From assembly GCF_004349055.1 (NCBI RefSeq), contig NZ_SMKX01000040.1, positions 1 through 58,547 of the forward strand: a stretch of DNA of 58,547 bases, read 5' to 3'. Below are positions 34,824 to 43,924 of the stretch, in pieces. The notes under the pieces were generated by a model. The model did not search any database. It was not told the DNA's origin and saw only the letters and a list, made by a program, of their open reading frames with translations. Made by a program: the position numbers and the translations under genes. Origin of the DNA: Kribbella antibiotica (GTDB lineage: Bacteria > Actinomycetota > Actinomycetes > Propionibacteriales > Kribbellaceae). Numbering within the stretch: the stretch's first letter is position 1; the number at the start of each line of letters is the position of its first letter.

Positions 34824-36014
34824 ATGAGCAGATTGCAGCAGACCGAGGGGCTCACGGACATTCAGGAGGAGATCCTGAAGACGGTCCGCGCGTTCGTGGA
34901 GTCGGAGATCCTCCCGGTCGCCACCGAGCTGGAGCACAAGGACGAGTACCCGACGAAGATCGTCGAGGGGCTCAAGGAGCTCGGTCTGTTCGGCCTGATG
35001 ATCCCCGAGGAGTACGGCGGTCTGGGCGAGTCGCTGCTCACCTACGCGCTCTGTGTCGAGGAGATCGCCCGCGGCTGGATGAGCGTGTCCGGCATCATCA
35101 ACACGCACTTCATCGTCGCGTACATGCTGCTCCAGCACGGCACCGACGAGCAGAAGCAGAAGTACCTGCCGCGGATGGCCACCGGCGACGTCCGGGGCGC
35201 GTTCTCGATGTCCGAGCCGGGCTGTGGCTCCGATGTGGCCGCCATCAAGACCAAGGCGGTCCGCGACGGTGACCTGTACACGATCAACGGCCAGAAGATG
35301 TGGCTGACCAACGGTGGCTCGTCGAACCTGGTCGCCGTGCTGGTGAAGACCGACGAGGGCAGTGACTCGGTCTACAAGAACATGACCACGTTCCTGGTCG
35401 AGAAGGAGCCCGGCTTCGGCGAGGTCGACAAGGGCCTCACGGTGCCGGGCAAGATCGAGAAGATGGGCTACAAGGGCGTCGACACGACCGAGCTGATCTT
35501 CGACGGCTACTCGATCGGCGCGGACCAGATCCTGGGCGGCGTTCCTGGTAAGGGTTTCTACCAGATGATGGACGGTGTCGAGGTGGGCCGCGTGAACGTC
35601 GCAGCGCGCGGCTGCGGCGTCGCCCGGCGCGCGTTCGAGCTCGGCATCTCCTACGCGCAGCAGCGGGAGACGTTCGGCAAGAAGATCGCTGAGCACCAGG
35701 CAGTGCTGTTCCGGCTGGCCGACATGGCGGTCAAGGTCGAGGCTGCGCACGAGCTGATGGTGAAGGCTGCTCGCAAGAAGGACAGCGGGTCCCGCAACGA
35801 CTTCGAGGCCGGTGTGGCGAAGTATCTGGCCAGTGAGTACTGCTCACAGGTCGTGGAGGACTCGTTCCGCATCCACGGCGGCTATGGCTTCTCCAAGGAG
35901 TACGAGATCGAGCGGCTCTACCGGGAGGCGCCGATGCTGCTGATCGGTGAGGGCACGGCCGACATCCAGCGGATGATCATCGGCCGCCGCCTCCTGGAGG
36001 ACTACAAGCTCTAG
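34824..36014 (+). CDS. acyl-CoA dehydrogenase
   Basis: 396 residues, FAD-dependent. Signature segments: FSMSEPGCGSDVAAIKTKA (substrate/FAD), INGQKMWLTNGG, QQRETFGKKIAEHQAV, and the C-terminal IGEGTADIQRMIIGRRLL with Glu at the catalytic-base position. Strong GAGGAG ribosome site. Could be a short/branched-chain fatty acyl or a methylsuccinyl-CoA dehydrogenase: a CoA-ester lyase and a MaoC hydratase in the same window would suit the ethylmalonyl-CoA pathway, but sequence alone does not prove it. Confidence 0.88.
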   Translation: MSRLQQTEGLTDIQEEILKTVRAFVESEILPVATELEHKDEYPTKIVEGLKELGLFGLMIPEEYGGLGESLLTYALCVEEIARGWMSVSGIINTHFIVAYMLLQHGTDEQKQKYLPRMATGDVRGAFSMSEPGCGSDVAAIKTKAVRDGDLYTINGQKMWLTNGGSSNLVAVLVKTDEGSDSVYKNMTTFLVEKEPGFGEVDKGLTVPGKIEKMGYKGVDTTELIFDGYSIGADQILGGVPGKGFYQMMDGVEVGRVNVAARGCGVARRAFELGISYAQQRETFGKKIAEHQAVLFRLADMAVKVEAAHELMVKAARKKDSGSRNDFEAGVAKYLASEYCSQVVEDSFRIHGGYGFSKEYEIERLYREAPMLLIGEGTADIQRMIIGRRLLEDYKL

Positions 36015-36022
36015 GTGCGCTA

Positions 36023-36066
36023 CGCGCTGGGTCGACGGGCGGGGCGGTGCCAGTCGGCCCAGCGCG
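36023..36066. terminator. bidirectional hairpin terminator
   Basis: 14-bp stem with one G-T wobble (CGCGCTGGGTCGAC against GTCGGCCCAGCGCG), 16-nt loop, between the convergent acyl-CoA dehydrogenase and wHTH regulator. Confidence 0.65.
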
Positions 36067-36090
36067 CTGCGCGGCCAGAGGTCAGTTGCC

Positions 36091-37122
36091 TCAGGCGGTC
36101 AGGCGGGGAACCGACTGGGGATGCGGTTGGCGGGTGTTGCCTGAGCCGTAGCCGGACAGCAGCCAGATCCCCAGCTGGGTGATCTCGTGCCGGACGGAGG
36201 CACCGGCCCGGCGGGTGGTGATCAGGCCTGCCTCGCGCAGCACGGTCGCCTGGTGGCTGGCCGCGGCCGGTGAGATCTTGCAGCGCTTGGCCAGCTCCGT
36301 CGTCGTACAGCCCGCCACAGCAGCCTCCAGAGCGGCTGCCCTGGTCGAGCCGAGTAGTGAGCCCAACGGGTCGCTGGAGGTGATCTGGTCCGCGGACGCC
36401 TGGCGCAGGATGCCTGGCGCGTGCTGGATCGGGTACACCAGGATCGGCTTGAGCTCAGGGTCACGCAGCTTGGTCGGCACCTGCCAGCAGAACGCTGACG
36501 GCTGCAGCTCGATGCCGCGGCCGTCCAGGTAGAGGTCGCGGTCGTTCATGTCGAGCACCTGCAGCACCGGTGCGACCCAGCGGACCCGCGGGTGCAGCGA
36601 TGAGAGGAGCCGGTCCACGCCGTGCCGGGCCAGTGCTTCACCGCGATGCGCGTGGTCGGCGGAGATGTGCGTCCCGATCGACTTCCAGTACGGCGCGATG
36701 GCGGCCGAGTGGTACGTCTTGAGTGCCCGGCCGAGCTTGTGCAGCGCTCCGCGCTCGCCCTGAGCGAGCTCCCGGGTCCACGGCGAGGCCGGCCGGTACT
36801 TGGAGAGCAGGTCGAGCTGGCCGCGGATCAGCTGGCGGGGTGTCGCCAGCGCGATCTCCAGCGCGGTGTCGAAGTCCGGTGCAGACTCCGCCGGGGTCAG
36901 GAAGTCCGGTGAGTACCCCTTCGGCGGGGTGAGCTCGAGCAGCAGCCGCATCTGGTCCGGTGCGACCGACGTCCGGACGTGTCGGCGCCAGTCCTCGAAG
37001 ATCAACCGGCCGTCGGAGTGCTGCAGCATGTGCAGGCTGAGCAGGACCTCCCACAACGGCGCGGGCTTCGTCGCGACCGTCACCCGCGTCAAATCGCGCG
37101 GCGTGAAGTGAATTCTGAGCAC
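36091..37122 (-). CDS. winged-helix (ArsR-like) transcriptional regulator with DUF5937-type N-domain
   Basis: 343 residues from GTG 37122 (GGGAGGG 7 nt upstream). N-terminal LRIHFTPRDLTRVTVA and PLWEVLLSLHML are typical of a large actinobacterial family that carries a C-terminal ArsR-like HTH (TTTELAKRCKISPAAASHQA, residues about 280-300, then LREAGLITTRRAGASV wing). No metal-binding Cys pair. The longer frame upstream is not used. Target unknown; the 219-nt region upstream of its start holds the corA terminator. Confidence 0.87.
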   Translation of the reverse strand: MLRIHFTPRDLTRVTVATKPAPLWEVLLSLHMLQHSDGRLIFEDWRRHVRTSVAPDQMRLLLELTPPKGYSPDFLTPAESAPDFDTALEIALATPRQLIRGQLDLLSKYRPASPWTRELAQGERGALHKLGRALKTYHSAAIAPYWKSIGTHISADHAHRGEALARHGVDRLLSSLHPRVRWVAPVLQVLDMNDRDLYLDGRGIELQPSAFCWQVPTKLRDPELKPILVYPIQHAPGILRQASADQITSSDPLGSLLGSTRAAALEAAVAGCTTTELAKRCKISPAAASHQATVLREAGLITTRRAGASVRHEITQLGIWLLSGYGSGNTRQPHPQSVPRLTA

Positions 37123-37273
37123 GGCAACGCCCTCCCAGCGCAAAACGATCACGACATCCCCCGATGCCGTCGGTCGCAGTCTGTGGCGGCCTGCTGACCG
37201 AACGCGATGAGGTGAGTAAATCAACGCAGCGGTTCACCGCACAACCGTTTGATCCATCCAATGGCCCGTGAAT

Positions 37274-37310
37274 CCCGGCCATGGCAGAAGGTTGCCAACC
37301 TCTGGCCGGG
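37274..37310 (-). terminator. hairpin terminator after corA
   Basis: CCCGGCCA / TGGCCGGG outer 8-bp stem and AGGTT / AACCT inner stem, 31 nt past the CorA stop on the minus strand. Confidence 0.55.
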
Positions 37311-37341
37311 CCGCTTCGTGCGTGGTATTAGGAGTATTTGA

Positions 37342-38451
37342 TCAAAGCCAGTGGTTCCGCTTGAACAACCGGTGCAGACCCACGCACGCCACGAGCATCA
37401 CGCCGAGCACCACGAAGTACGCGTACCGCATCCGCAGCTCGGGCATGTAGTCGAAGTTCATCCCGTAGATCCCGGCGATCATCGTCGGTACGGCGAGGAT
37501 GGCGACCCACGACGAGATTCGCCGCATGTCCTCGTTCTCGGCCACCTGCACCTGGGCCAGCCCGGCCTGCAGGATCGAGCTGAGCAGCTCGTCGAACGAG
37601 ATCACCTGCTCCTTCACCCGCAACAGGTGGTCGTCGACGTCGCGGAAGTAGTTCCGCGTCTCGTCCGCGATCAGTGGGTGCCGCAGGGTCGACAGAGCGC
37701 GCATCGGGCCGGTCAGCGGAGCCACTGCCCGCTTCAGCTCCAGCACTTCGCGCTTGAGCTGGTAGACGCGGTCGATGTTGCGCCAGCCGCGCGGTGTGAA
37801 CATCTCGGACTCGATCAGGTCCATATCGGCCTGTACGGCGTCCGCCACCTCCAGATAGCGGTCGACCACGTGGTCGGCGATCGCATGCAGTACGACGCCC
37901 GGCCCGACCGCCAGTCGCTCTGGCTGGTCCTCCAGGACCTGTCGGAGGCCAGTCAGCTCGCTGTGCTCGCCATGGCGCACTGTGACCACGAAGCCCGGTC
38001 CGCAGAACACCATGACCTCACCGGTCGCCACCACTTCGCTGGTGGCGGTCAGATCCTTGTGCGGGACATAGCTGACCGTCTTGAGTACAGCGAACAGAGT
38101 GTCGTCGTACCGCTCGAGCTTGGGGCGCTGGTGCGCCTCGGAGGCGTCCTCGAGGGCCAGTGCGTGCAGACCGAACTCGCCACCGATGATCGCGAGCTGG
38201 TGGTCGGTCGGCTGGAACAGGCCGATCCAGACGAACCCCTGGCCGCGTTTGGCCCGGACCAGCGCCTCCGTGTAGGAGTTGACCCGTTGGTCGCGGTGGC
38301 CGTCCCGATAGAAGGCCCAGTCGACCAGTGCGCCGTCGAGTTTGCCGCTGGCGACCACGTCCGGACGCGTCGGCCCAGCACCCAGTTGCCGGCGGGCGAA
38401 CAGCTGTCCCATCCGGCGTGTCGCGCCCAGGTCCCAGCGTCGTCCGCTCAT
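37342..38451 (-). CDS. corA: CorA-family magnesium/divalent-cation channel
   Basis: 369 residues. Large soluble N-domain, long helix (VKEQVISFDELLSSILQAGL), then two C-terminal membrane helices with the GMN motif in IYGMNFDYMPEL between them. Pentameric Mg2+ channel of the CorA type. The start at ATG 38451 (MSGRRWDLG) is chosen because the longer frame reads into the region shared with the divergent stress-protein gene. Mirrors corA (Rv1239c, recalled) in the mycobacterial block. Confidence 0.9.
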   Translation of the reverse strand: MSGRRWDLGATRRMGQLFARRQLGAGPTRPDVVASGKLDGALVDWAFYRDGHRDQRVNSYTEALVRAKRGQGFVWIGLFQPTDHQLAIIGGEFGLHALALEDASEAHQRPKLERYDDTLFAVLKTVSYVPHKDLTATSEVVATGEVMVFCGPGFVVTVRHGEHSELTGLRQVLEDQPERLAVGPGVVLHAIADHVVDRYLEVADAVQADMDLIESEMFTPRGWRNIDRVYQLKREVLELKRAVAPLTGPMRALSTLRHPLIADETRNYFRDVDDHLLRVKEQVISFDELLSSILQAGLAQVQVAENEDMRRISSWVAILAVPTMIAGIYGMNFDYMPELRMRYAYFVVLGVMLVACVGLHRLFKRNHWL

Positions 38452-38527
38452 CAACGGCGAGGCTATCAAGACGTGGTAACCAGCCGTCGGCAATGATGGG
38501 GGTGGACGCACGTGGAGAGGAACGACG

Positions 38528-39070
38528 ATGACGCAAGGCATGCCCTTGATGGACCCGCGGCCGAGCGGTCTGACGATCGGGACGTATGACACCTACCGGG
38601 AGGCACAGCGCGCTGTCGACTACCTCTCGGACGAGAAGTTCCCGGTCGAGCACACGACCATCGTCGGCAACAACCTGCGCCAGGTGGAGAAGATCACCGG
38701 CCGGCTGACCTGGGGACGGGCGCTGACCGCCGGTCTGGCCAGTGGCGCCTGGTTCGGCCTGTTCGTGGGTGTCCTGCTGGGCGCCGTCACCAATGCGAAC
38801 TGGCTGGCCGCCCTGCTCACCGGTGTGGTGCTGGGCGCCTTCTTCGGACTGGTGTTCGGTGGTCTGAGCTACGCCCAGTCGGCGGGCCGCCGCGACTTCA
38901 CCTCGCGCACGGCGGTGGTGGCGACGACGTACGACGTCCTGTGCGACTTCAAGTTCGCCGAGGAGGCCCGGAACCACCTGGCCAAGCTGGCGCTCAAGGG
39001 TGAGGTCACCCCGCGCATCGCAGACCACTCGGTTCAGCAGCAGCAACAGCAGCAGCCGCCGCAAGCCTGA
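38528..39070 (+). CDS. general-stress-type membrane protein (17M family)
   Basis: 180 residues. GTYDTYREAQRAVDYLSDEKF is the ferredoxin-like 'general stress protein 17M' segment. Two Gly/Ala-rich membrane helices with GxxxG spacing (AGLASGAWFGLFVGVLLGAV; LLTGVVLGAFFGLVFGGLSY) follow. The C-terminus is Gln-rich. Resembles Rv1234 (recalled). Divergent from corA (76 nt between starts). Confidence 0.82.
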   Translation: MTQGMPLMDPRPSGLTIGTYDTYREAQRAVDYLSDEKFPVEHTTIVGNNLRQVEKITGRLTWGRALTAGLASGAWFGLFVGVLLGAVTNANWLAALLTGVVLGAFFGLVFGGLSYAQSAGRRDFTSRTAVVATTYDVLCDFKFAEEARNHLAKLALKGEVTPRIADHSVQQQQQQQPPQA

Positions 39071-39075
39071 GCGCC

Positions 39076-39111
39076 ACCGGGCGGAGTGACGCAGGTCTCT
39101 CCGCCCGGTGA
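39076..39111 (+). terminator. hairpin terminator
   Basis: Perfect 12-bp stem (CACCGGGCGGAG / CTCCGCCCGGTG), 12-nt loop, 5 nt past the stress-protein stop. Confidence 0.75.
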
Positions 39112-39180
39112 GAGCCAGACCACGGCCTTAGGTGGTCCGATCCGCCAGCATGGGTTGTTCAACCCCGAGGAGGAACCGGC

Positions 39181-39684
39181 ATGCAGTTCGGGCGTAGCTA
39201 CGAGGAGTTCGAGGTCGGTGCGATCTACAAGCACTGGCCCGGCAAGACGGTGACCGAGTACGACGACCATCTGTTCTGCCTGCTGACGATGAACCACCAT
39301 CCGCTGCACCTGGACACGAACTACGCGGCGGAGAGCACCCAGTTCGGTCAAAACGTTGTGGTGGGCAACTACATCTACTCGATCCTGCTCGGGATGTCGG
39401 TGCCCGACGTCAGCGGCAAGGCGATCGCCAATCTCGAGATCGAGTCGCTGCGCCACATCGCCCCGACCTTCCACGGCGACACCATCTACGGCGAGACCGT
39501 CGTCCTGGACAAGTGGGAGTCCAAGTCCAAGGATGACCGCGGTGTGGTCTACGTCGAGACCAAGGGCTACAAGCAGGACGGCACTGTCGTCTGCCTGTTC
39601 CGCCGCAAGGTGATGGTGCCGAAGAACTCCTACCTGGAGGCCCGCGGCGGCGAGCAGCCCGGCCGCCCGACGCCCCTGTCCTAG
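39181..39684 (+). CDS. MaoC-family (R)-specific enoyl-CoA hydratase / mesaconyl-CoA hydratase-like
   Basis: 167 residues, hot-dog fold. The MaoC hydratase core is in TKHWPGKTVTEYDDHLF-like start (YKHWPGKTVTEYDD), NHHPLHLD with catalytic Asp/His, and NYIYSILLGM. Strong GAGGAGG ribosome site. Close in type to the single-domain hydratases found near CoA-ester lyases and acyl-CoA dehydrogenases of the ethylmalonyl-CoA and leucine routes. Convergent with the secreted protein at 39696. Confidence 0.82.
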   Translation: MQFGRSYEEFEVGAIYKHWPGKTVTEYDDHLFCLLTMNHHPLHLDTNYAAESTQFGQNVVVGNYIYSILLGMSVPDVSGKAIANLEIESLRHIAPTFHGDTIYGETVVLDKWESKSKDDRGVVYVETKGYKQDGTVVCLFRRKVMVPKNSYLEARGGEQPGRPTPLS

Positions 39685-39695
39685 CTCAGGTTGTC

Positions 39696-40652
39696 CTAGT
39701 TGAGATCGACGCGCTTCAGCGTGTACGGCGCCGCTAGCTTCTCGCTGAGGGTGAAGTACGCCGAGGCGTCCGGCGCATACTCGATGGACTCGCCCTGGCC
39801 CTCGACTGTGTCCGTCAGCTCGACCCGCGTTCCGGTGAGTGCAGAGGCGAACGGGGCACCCTCCGGACCGCGGTACTCGTAGACCTTGCGGTACGTCCGG
39901 ACCAGGAAGCGGTTCGCGTGCGGATGGATCGAGGCGGCGGTGACCTCGCCGTACGGGAGGTCGCCTTCCTTGAGCGGCAGGGTCAGCGTGGCCACCTTGG
40001 TCAGCACACTGGACGTGCCGGGCTTCGGGAGCGGGTTCGGGAACTTGTAGACGTCGCTGATCCCTTTGGTGGACTTGGTGATCACGTAGATGTCGCCGGT
40101 CCCGGGATGCACCATGAGCGCCTCGGCGTTCTTTGGGCCGCCGGGCATTGTGTAGGGGAAGTAGTCGCCGGTGAGGGTCCCGCTGGTCTGCCCGTCGCTC
40201 AGGTCCGGCTCCGGGACCCGGACGACCGAGCTGATGCCGTTCGGCTTCGGAATGTCCCGGGCGGTTCCGATGTCTCCGGCGAAGATGCAACTGCCGGCTG
40301 GGCACGGACCGGTGGCGATGTCCTCCCAGTCGAAGACATTCGGGATGGCGACGGTGTACTTGCCGACCACCTGCGCAGTGACAGTGCTGAACGCGAGCAT
40401 GGTCTTGCGGTCCTTCTCGCTGTGCACGTACTGCAGCTTCGGGTTGATCCGGCTGGCTCCGAGCCCGGACGGCTGGTAGAGCACGTCCTGCGGGATCACG
40501 GTGTTCCTGGTGCCGTCCGGCTTCAGCCCGTCCCACAGGTTGCCGACAGTCACCGCGGGCCCGGCGTAGTCGTCAGCAGCCACGGCGCTGGCTGTGAGCG
40601 CCAGCAGGCCGGCGGCGCTCAGTGCGAGCGCCAGCGATGTCCTCCGAAACAT
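39696..40652 (-). CDS. secreted beta-propeller-like hypothetical protein
   Basis: 318 residues. Signal peptide (MFRRTSLALALSAAGLLAL, cut near AVAA). Repeated beta-strand units such as VYKFPNPLP, DIYVITKS, YFTLSEK suggest a propeller or PE-PGRS-like lipoprotein fold. Two Cys (CPAGSC) may pair. GAGGA ribosome site before the ATG 40652. I do not recognise a named family. Exported. Confidence 0.7.
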   Translation of the reverse strand: MFRRTSLALALSAAGLLALTASAVAADDYAGPAVTVGNLWDGLKPDGTRNTVIPQDVLYQPSGLGASRINPKLQYVHSEKDRKTMLAFSTVTAQVVGKYTVAIPNVFDWEDIATGPCPAGSCIFAGDIGTARDIPKPNGISSVVRVPEPDLSDGQTSGTLTGDYFPYTMPGGPKNAEALMVHPGTGDIYVITKSTKGISDVYKFPNPLPKPGTSSVLTKVATLTLPLKEGDLPYGEVTAASIHPHANRFLVRTYRKVYEYRGPEGAPFASALTGTRVELTDTVEGQGESIEYAPDASAYFTLSEKLAAPYTLKRVDLN

Positions 40653-40727
40653 GTGCAGTCCTCGCAGCGATGGGGCGGCTACTGACAAGTCACTATGACC
40701 GCCGCGAGGACTGCCTGACAAATACCG

Positions 40728-42029
40728 TCAGCTCAGGAAGAGCTCAATGACCGGGACGAGCGTGTTCGGCTTCTGGATCGGGAGCTTCAGAGTCAGTACG
40801 CCGTCCGCTGCCGCGCCCATGGAGGTGTTGTGTGCCTCCGCGGAGGAGTCGTGGACGAGCAGCTTGACCTCGGAGGCGTCGTTCAGGAGCTGGGCGTACT
40901 TGACCTTGCCGGCCAGACCAGGCAGGTGGACGTGACCCATCGGCCAGGAGAACAGGTGCAGGTAGAGGCGGTTGCCGACCTGCGTGTAGCGGGTGTCGGT
41001 CGGCGCCTTGAACTCCGCGGGGCCCGCACCGCGGAAAGAGCGCTCGTGCAAGCGGGTCCACTCGCCGATGGACGCCAGCGTGGCCAGAGCGCGCGGGTCG
41101 AACTCGCCGCGGCCGGTGGGGCCGACGTTCAGCAGCAGGTTCCCGTCCTTGGAGACGGAGTCCACAAGCATCTTCACCAGTGTCTCGGGCGTCTTCCAGT
41201 CCAGGTTGTCGCGGTCGTAGCCCCAGCTGCCGTTCAGCGTCTGACAGGCCTCCCACAGGACCGGTACGCCGTTGCGCGTCATCGGCCCGTCCGGCTGGTA
41301 CTGCTCTGGCGTCACGAAGTCGCCGGGGATGTCCAGGCGGTCGTTGATCAGGATGCCGGGCTGTAGCTCGCGCACCAGCGCCATCAGCTCGGCAGAGCGC
41401 CAGTCGTCGCGCCCCTTGCCGTGCCCGTCCCGCCCGTCCTCGTGGTTGCGGCCGGGGTAGGAGAAGTCGAACCACATGAGGTCGATCTGTCCGTAGTTCG
41501 TCAGCAGCTCACGGGTCTGCGCGTGCAGGTAGTCGGCGTAGACCTGTACGTCGCGGCCAGCCGCCTTCGCGATCGCTTCTTCGTCGTCGCGCTGCGGGTG
41601 CATCAGGTCGATCGGGAACTCAGGGTGGTGCCAGTCGATCAGCGAGTGGTAGAAACCGACCCCCAGCCCCTCCTCCCGGCAGGCCTCGACGAACTGTTGC
41701 ACCAGGTCCTTACCGGCGCCCCACGCGGTGTGCGCGACGGTGTAGTCCGACACTGCCGAGTCCCACAGGCAGAAGCCCTCATGGTGCTTGGTGGTCAGGA
41801 CGGCGTACCGCATTCCGGCCTCACGAGCCGCCCGCGCCCACTTGCGTGGGTCGTAGAGGTCAGGCTCGAAGTGGTCGAAGTACGGCTGGTAGTCCTCGTC
41901 GGTCAGCCGCTCACGGTTCTTCACCCACTCGTGGCGGGCGGGCAGGGCGTACAGGCCCCAGTGGACGAACAGGCCGAACCGCCAGTCGCGGAACCTCTCG
42001 ATCGAGGCTGCGGGTGGGCCATCGGGCAT
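40728..42029 (-). CDS. GH29 alpha-L-fucosidase
   Basis: 433 residues. RFGLFVHWGLYALPARHEW (catalytic-domain start), YAVLTTKHHEGFCLWDS, YHSLIDWHHP and the nucleophile Asp at about residue 188 in LMWFDFSYP are the GH29 landmarks. A C-terminal beta-sandwich follows. No signal peptide, so it is intracellular and acts on imported oligosaccharide. GAGGAG ribosome site. 92 nt downstream of the GH39-like gene, with its own putative promoter region (a CCGA-N7-TCGG palindrome at 42058-42072). Confidence 0.92.
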   Translation of the reverse strand: MPDGPPAASIERFRDWRFGLFVHWGLYALPARHEWVKNRERLTDEDYQPYFDHFEPDLYDPRKWARAAREAGMRYAVLTTKHHEGFCLWDSAVSDYTVAHTAWGAGKDLVQQFVEACREEGLGVGFYHSLIDWHHPEFPIDLMHPQRDDEEAIAKAAGRDVQVYADYLHAQTRELLTNYGQIDLMWFDFSYPGRNHEDGRDGHGKGRDDWRSAELMALVRELQPGILINDRLDIPGDFVTPEQYQPDGPMTRNGVPVLWEACQTLNGSWGYDRDNLDWKTPETLVKMLVDSVSKDGNLLLNVGPTGRGEFDPRALATLASIGEWTRLHERSFRGAGPAEFKAPTDTRYTQVGNRLYLHLFSWPMGHVHLPGLAGKVKYAQLLNDASEVKLLVHDSSAEAHNTSMGAAADGVLTLKLPIQKPNTLVPVIELFLS

Positions 42030-42121
42030 GTCAGAACTCCTCAGCGATCGCGGTCATCCGATCTATAGTCGGTCGTTTGCCCGCGATTCGCTAGAGTTTG
42101 TGACAATTTCGCTCAGAGATC

Positions 42122-43924
42122 CTACCTATTTGGGGTTAGCTCCAAGAGGATGGCGTAGGGCATCGGGAGCGTCACCTCGACTACCGAGCCAGTGAGTTCC
42201 AGCGGGGTGCTCACCATCCGGCTGCGCTCGACCAGCTCTGTCAGCTGGTCCTCGGTCGGCCACTCGCTGATGCCGAGCTCGGCGGTCGCCGCGGCCAGGT
42301 CACCGGCCCCGATGCCCAGGGTGGTCGCTGTCACCTGCCAGGACGGATCCACGCCGGGCAGCTCCACGTGGACCGTCCTGGTCAGTTCGGGGGCGCCGTC
42401 TGCCTTGGTCTGGTCCAGGGTGAGGTTCCAGAGCAGTACGGCGATCCGGTCGCGGTCCCGCGAGGCCCATGCCTCGATCAGGCTGCCACCTCCGTCTCCG
42501 GTGAGCGTGACGGGCAGTTCGACCGGTCCGAGCCGGCTGAGCAGGCTCAGTGCGTGGTAGCGCGGTTTCGGCAGCCCTCCGACGGTCTGTAGCCCGAATC
42601 CGCCGTGCAGGAAGCGCGGCGGCGGCCCTAGCTCCTCAAAGTGGTCAGACGCGACCCAGTACGCCAGTGCGTCCACCCGACCGGCCGCTGACCGCATCCC
42701 GCGTAGCAGGAACACCCCGGCGAACACGGAGTCGTTGATCGGGTTGAAGTGCCGCGGTGTCACACCCCACTCAGTCCAGAGGATCCGCGCGTCGCCGTAC
42801 CCATGACGCTCCAAAGACGCTCGTATGTCGAGCGGCGGCGAGCCGTAGGTGTGCGTCGACACGAAGTCGACCGGGGTTCCATTGGCGCGAGCATGCGCGA
42901 GCAGGTCGTCCACCCAGCCGGCGGCCGCGGATGACGGGCCACCGACGGCCAGCCGCTCGTCGACCGCCTTCACAGCCGCGACAGTCACGTCGTACAGGTG
43001 GAACCATTCGGCCTTGGTGCCGGACCAGAAGACCTCGAGGTTCGCCTCGTTCCACACCTCGAAGTCCCAGCCCAGCACCTCGTCGAGGCCGAAGCGGTCG
43101 ACCAGGTGCTCGACGAGTGCGCGGATGAGGTCGGCCCAGCGCTCGTACGATGCCGGTGGCGAGATGATCGCGCCGTACTCGAAGACGGTCTTCGTGGGAT
43201 CGCCGGCGAGCTCCCGCGGCATGAACCCGAGCTCGACCACCGGCCGCAGCCCGATCGCGAGCAGCTTGTCGTAGATCGCATCCACCACCGAGAAGTCGTA
43301 CGAATCGCCGTCGATCACGTGGGTGTCGTCGTGGAAGATCGCGTGCGCCCGGACTGTGCGGACGCCGAGCTCGTCGTGCATCCGGCGGAGGGCGTCTTCG
43401 AGCTCGACGCCGATCTCGTGCCCGCCGGTGGTGTCGGTGCAGAGCAACTGGCTGAGTCGTTCGCTGCCGATCATCGGCACCCACGGCCGCTGCAGCTCGA
43501 TGCCTTCAGCAACCGTATCGACGATCACCTGCACTTGCGGAAGGGCGTCGTCGGCAACCAATGGCACTGCGCCTACCGGGTGACTCGGCCGGCCGGCGAC
43601 TGTTACTTCGGGGACGCTCGCCACCGCATAGTGGTACGGCGTCCCCGGCGTGCACGTGGTGTCGACGTACGGCGGGCCAGGTACGGACAGCACGTCGCCG
43701 CTGTGATGATCGACCGGTTCCAGCGGTCCGTGATCACCGGTCGAACGCAGGATCAGGTATCCGACCGCGCCCTCGACGGGCGACCAGTCCACCGTCACCT
43801 GGCCAACTCCGCCAACCGCTGACACCTCCTTCGGCGGATCCAGATCGGGGAAGGCGAACCCGCGTTCTTCGTCGCTGCGGAGCGCGATCCGCTCGTCCCA
43901 GTCGGCCTTTGCCTTCTCCGTCAT
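42122..43924 (-). CDS. GH39-like glycosidase (beta-xylosidase family) with FN3-like N-domain
   Basis: 600 residues. N-terminal FN3-like domain (VSAVGGVGQVTVDWSP to about 120), then a (beta/alpha)8 domain with acid/base Glu293 (VWNEANLEVF) and nucleophile Glu385 (ILWTEWG), and a C-terminal beta domain. GH39 includes beta-xylosidases and iduronidases; the exact substrate is open. No signal peptide. The ATG overlaps the stop of the glycoamylase-like gene (ATGA), so it is coupled to it. Confidence 0.85.
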   Translation of the reverse strand: MTEKAKADWDERIALRSDEERGFAFPDLDPPKEVSAVGGVGQVTVDWSPVEGAVGYLILRSTGDHGPLEPVDHHSGDVLSVPGPPYVDTTCTPGTPYHYAVASVPEVTVAGRPSHPVGAVPLVADDALPQVQVIVDTVAEGIELQRPWVPMIGSERLSQLLCTDTTGGHEIGVELEDALRRMHDELGVRTVRAHAIFHDDTHVIDGDSYDFSVVDAIYDKLLAIGLRPVVELGFMPRELAGDPTKTVFEYGAIISPPASYERWADLIRALVEHLVDRFGLDEVLGWDFEVWNEANLEVFWSGTKAEWFHLYDVTVAAVKAVDERLAVGGPSSAAAGWVDDLLAHARANGTPVDFVSTHTYGSPPLDIRASLERHGYGDARILWTEWGVTPRHFNPINDSVFAGVFLLRGMRSAAGRVDALAYWVASDHFEELGPPPRFLHGGFGLQTVGGLPKPRYHALSLLSRLGPVELPVTLTGDGGGSLIEAWASRDRDRIAVLLWNLTLDQTKADGAPELTRTVHVELPGVDPSWQVTATTLGIGAGDLAAATAELGISEWPTEDQLTELVERSRMVSTPLELTGSVVEVTLPMPYAILLELTPNR

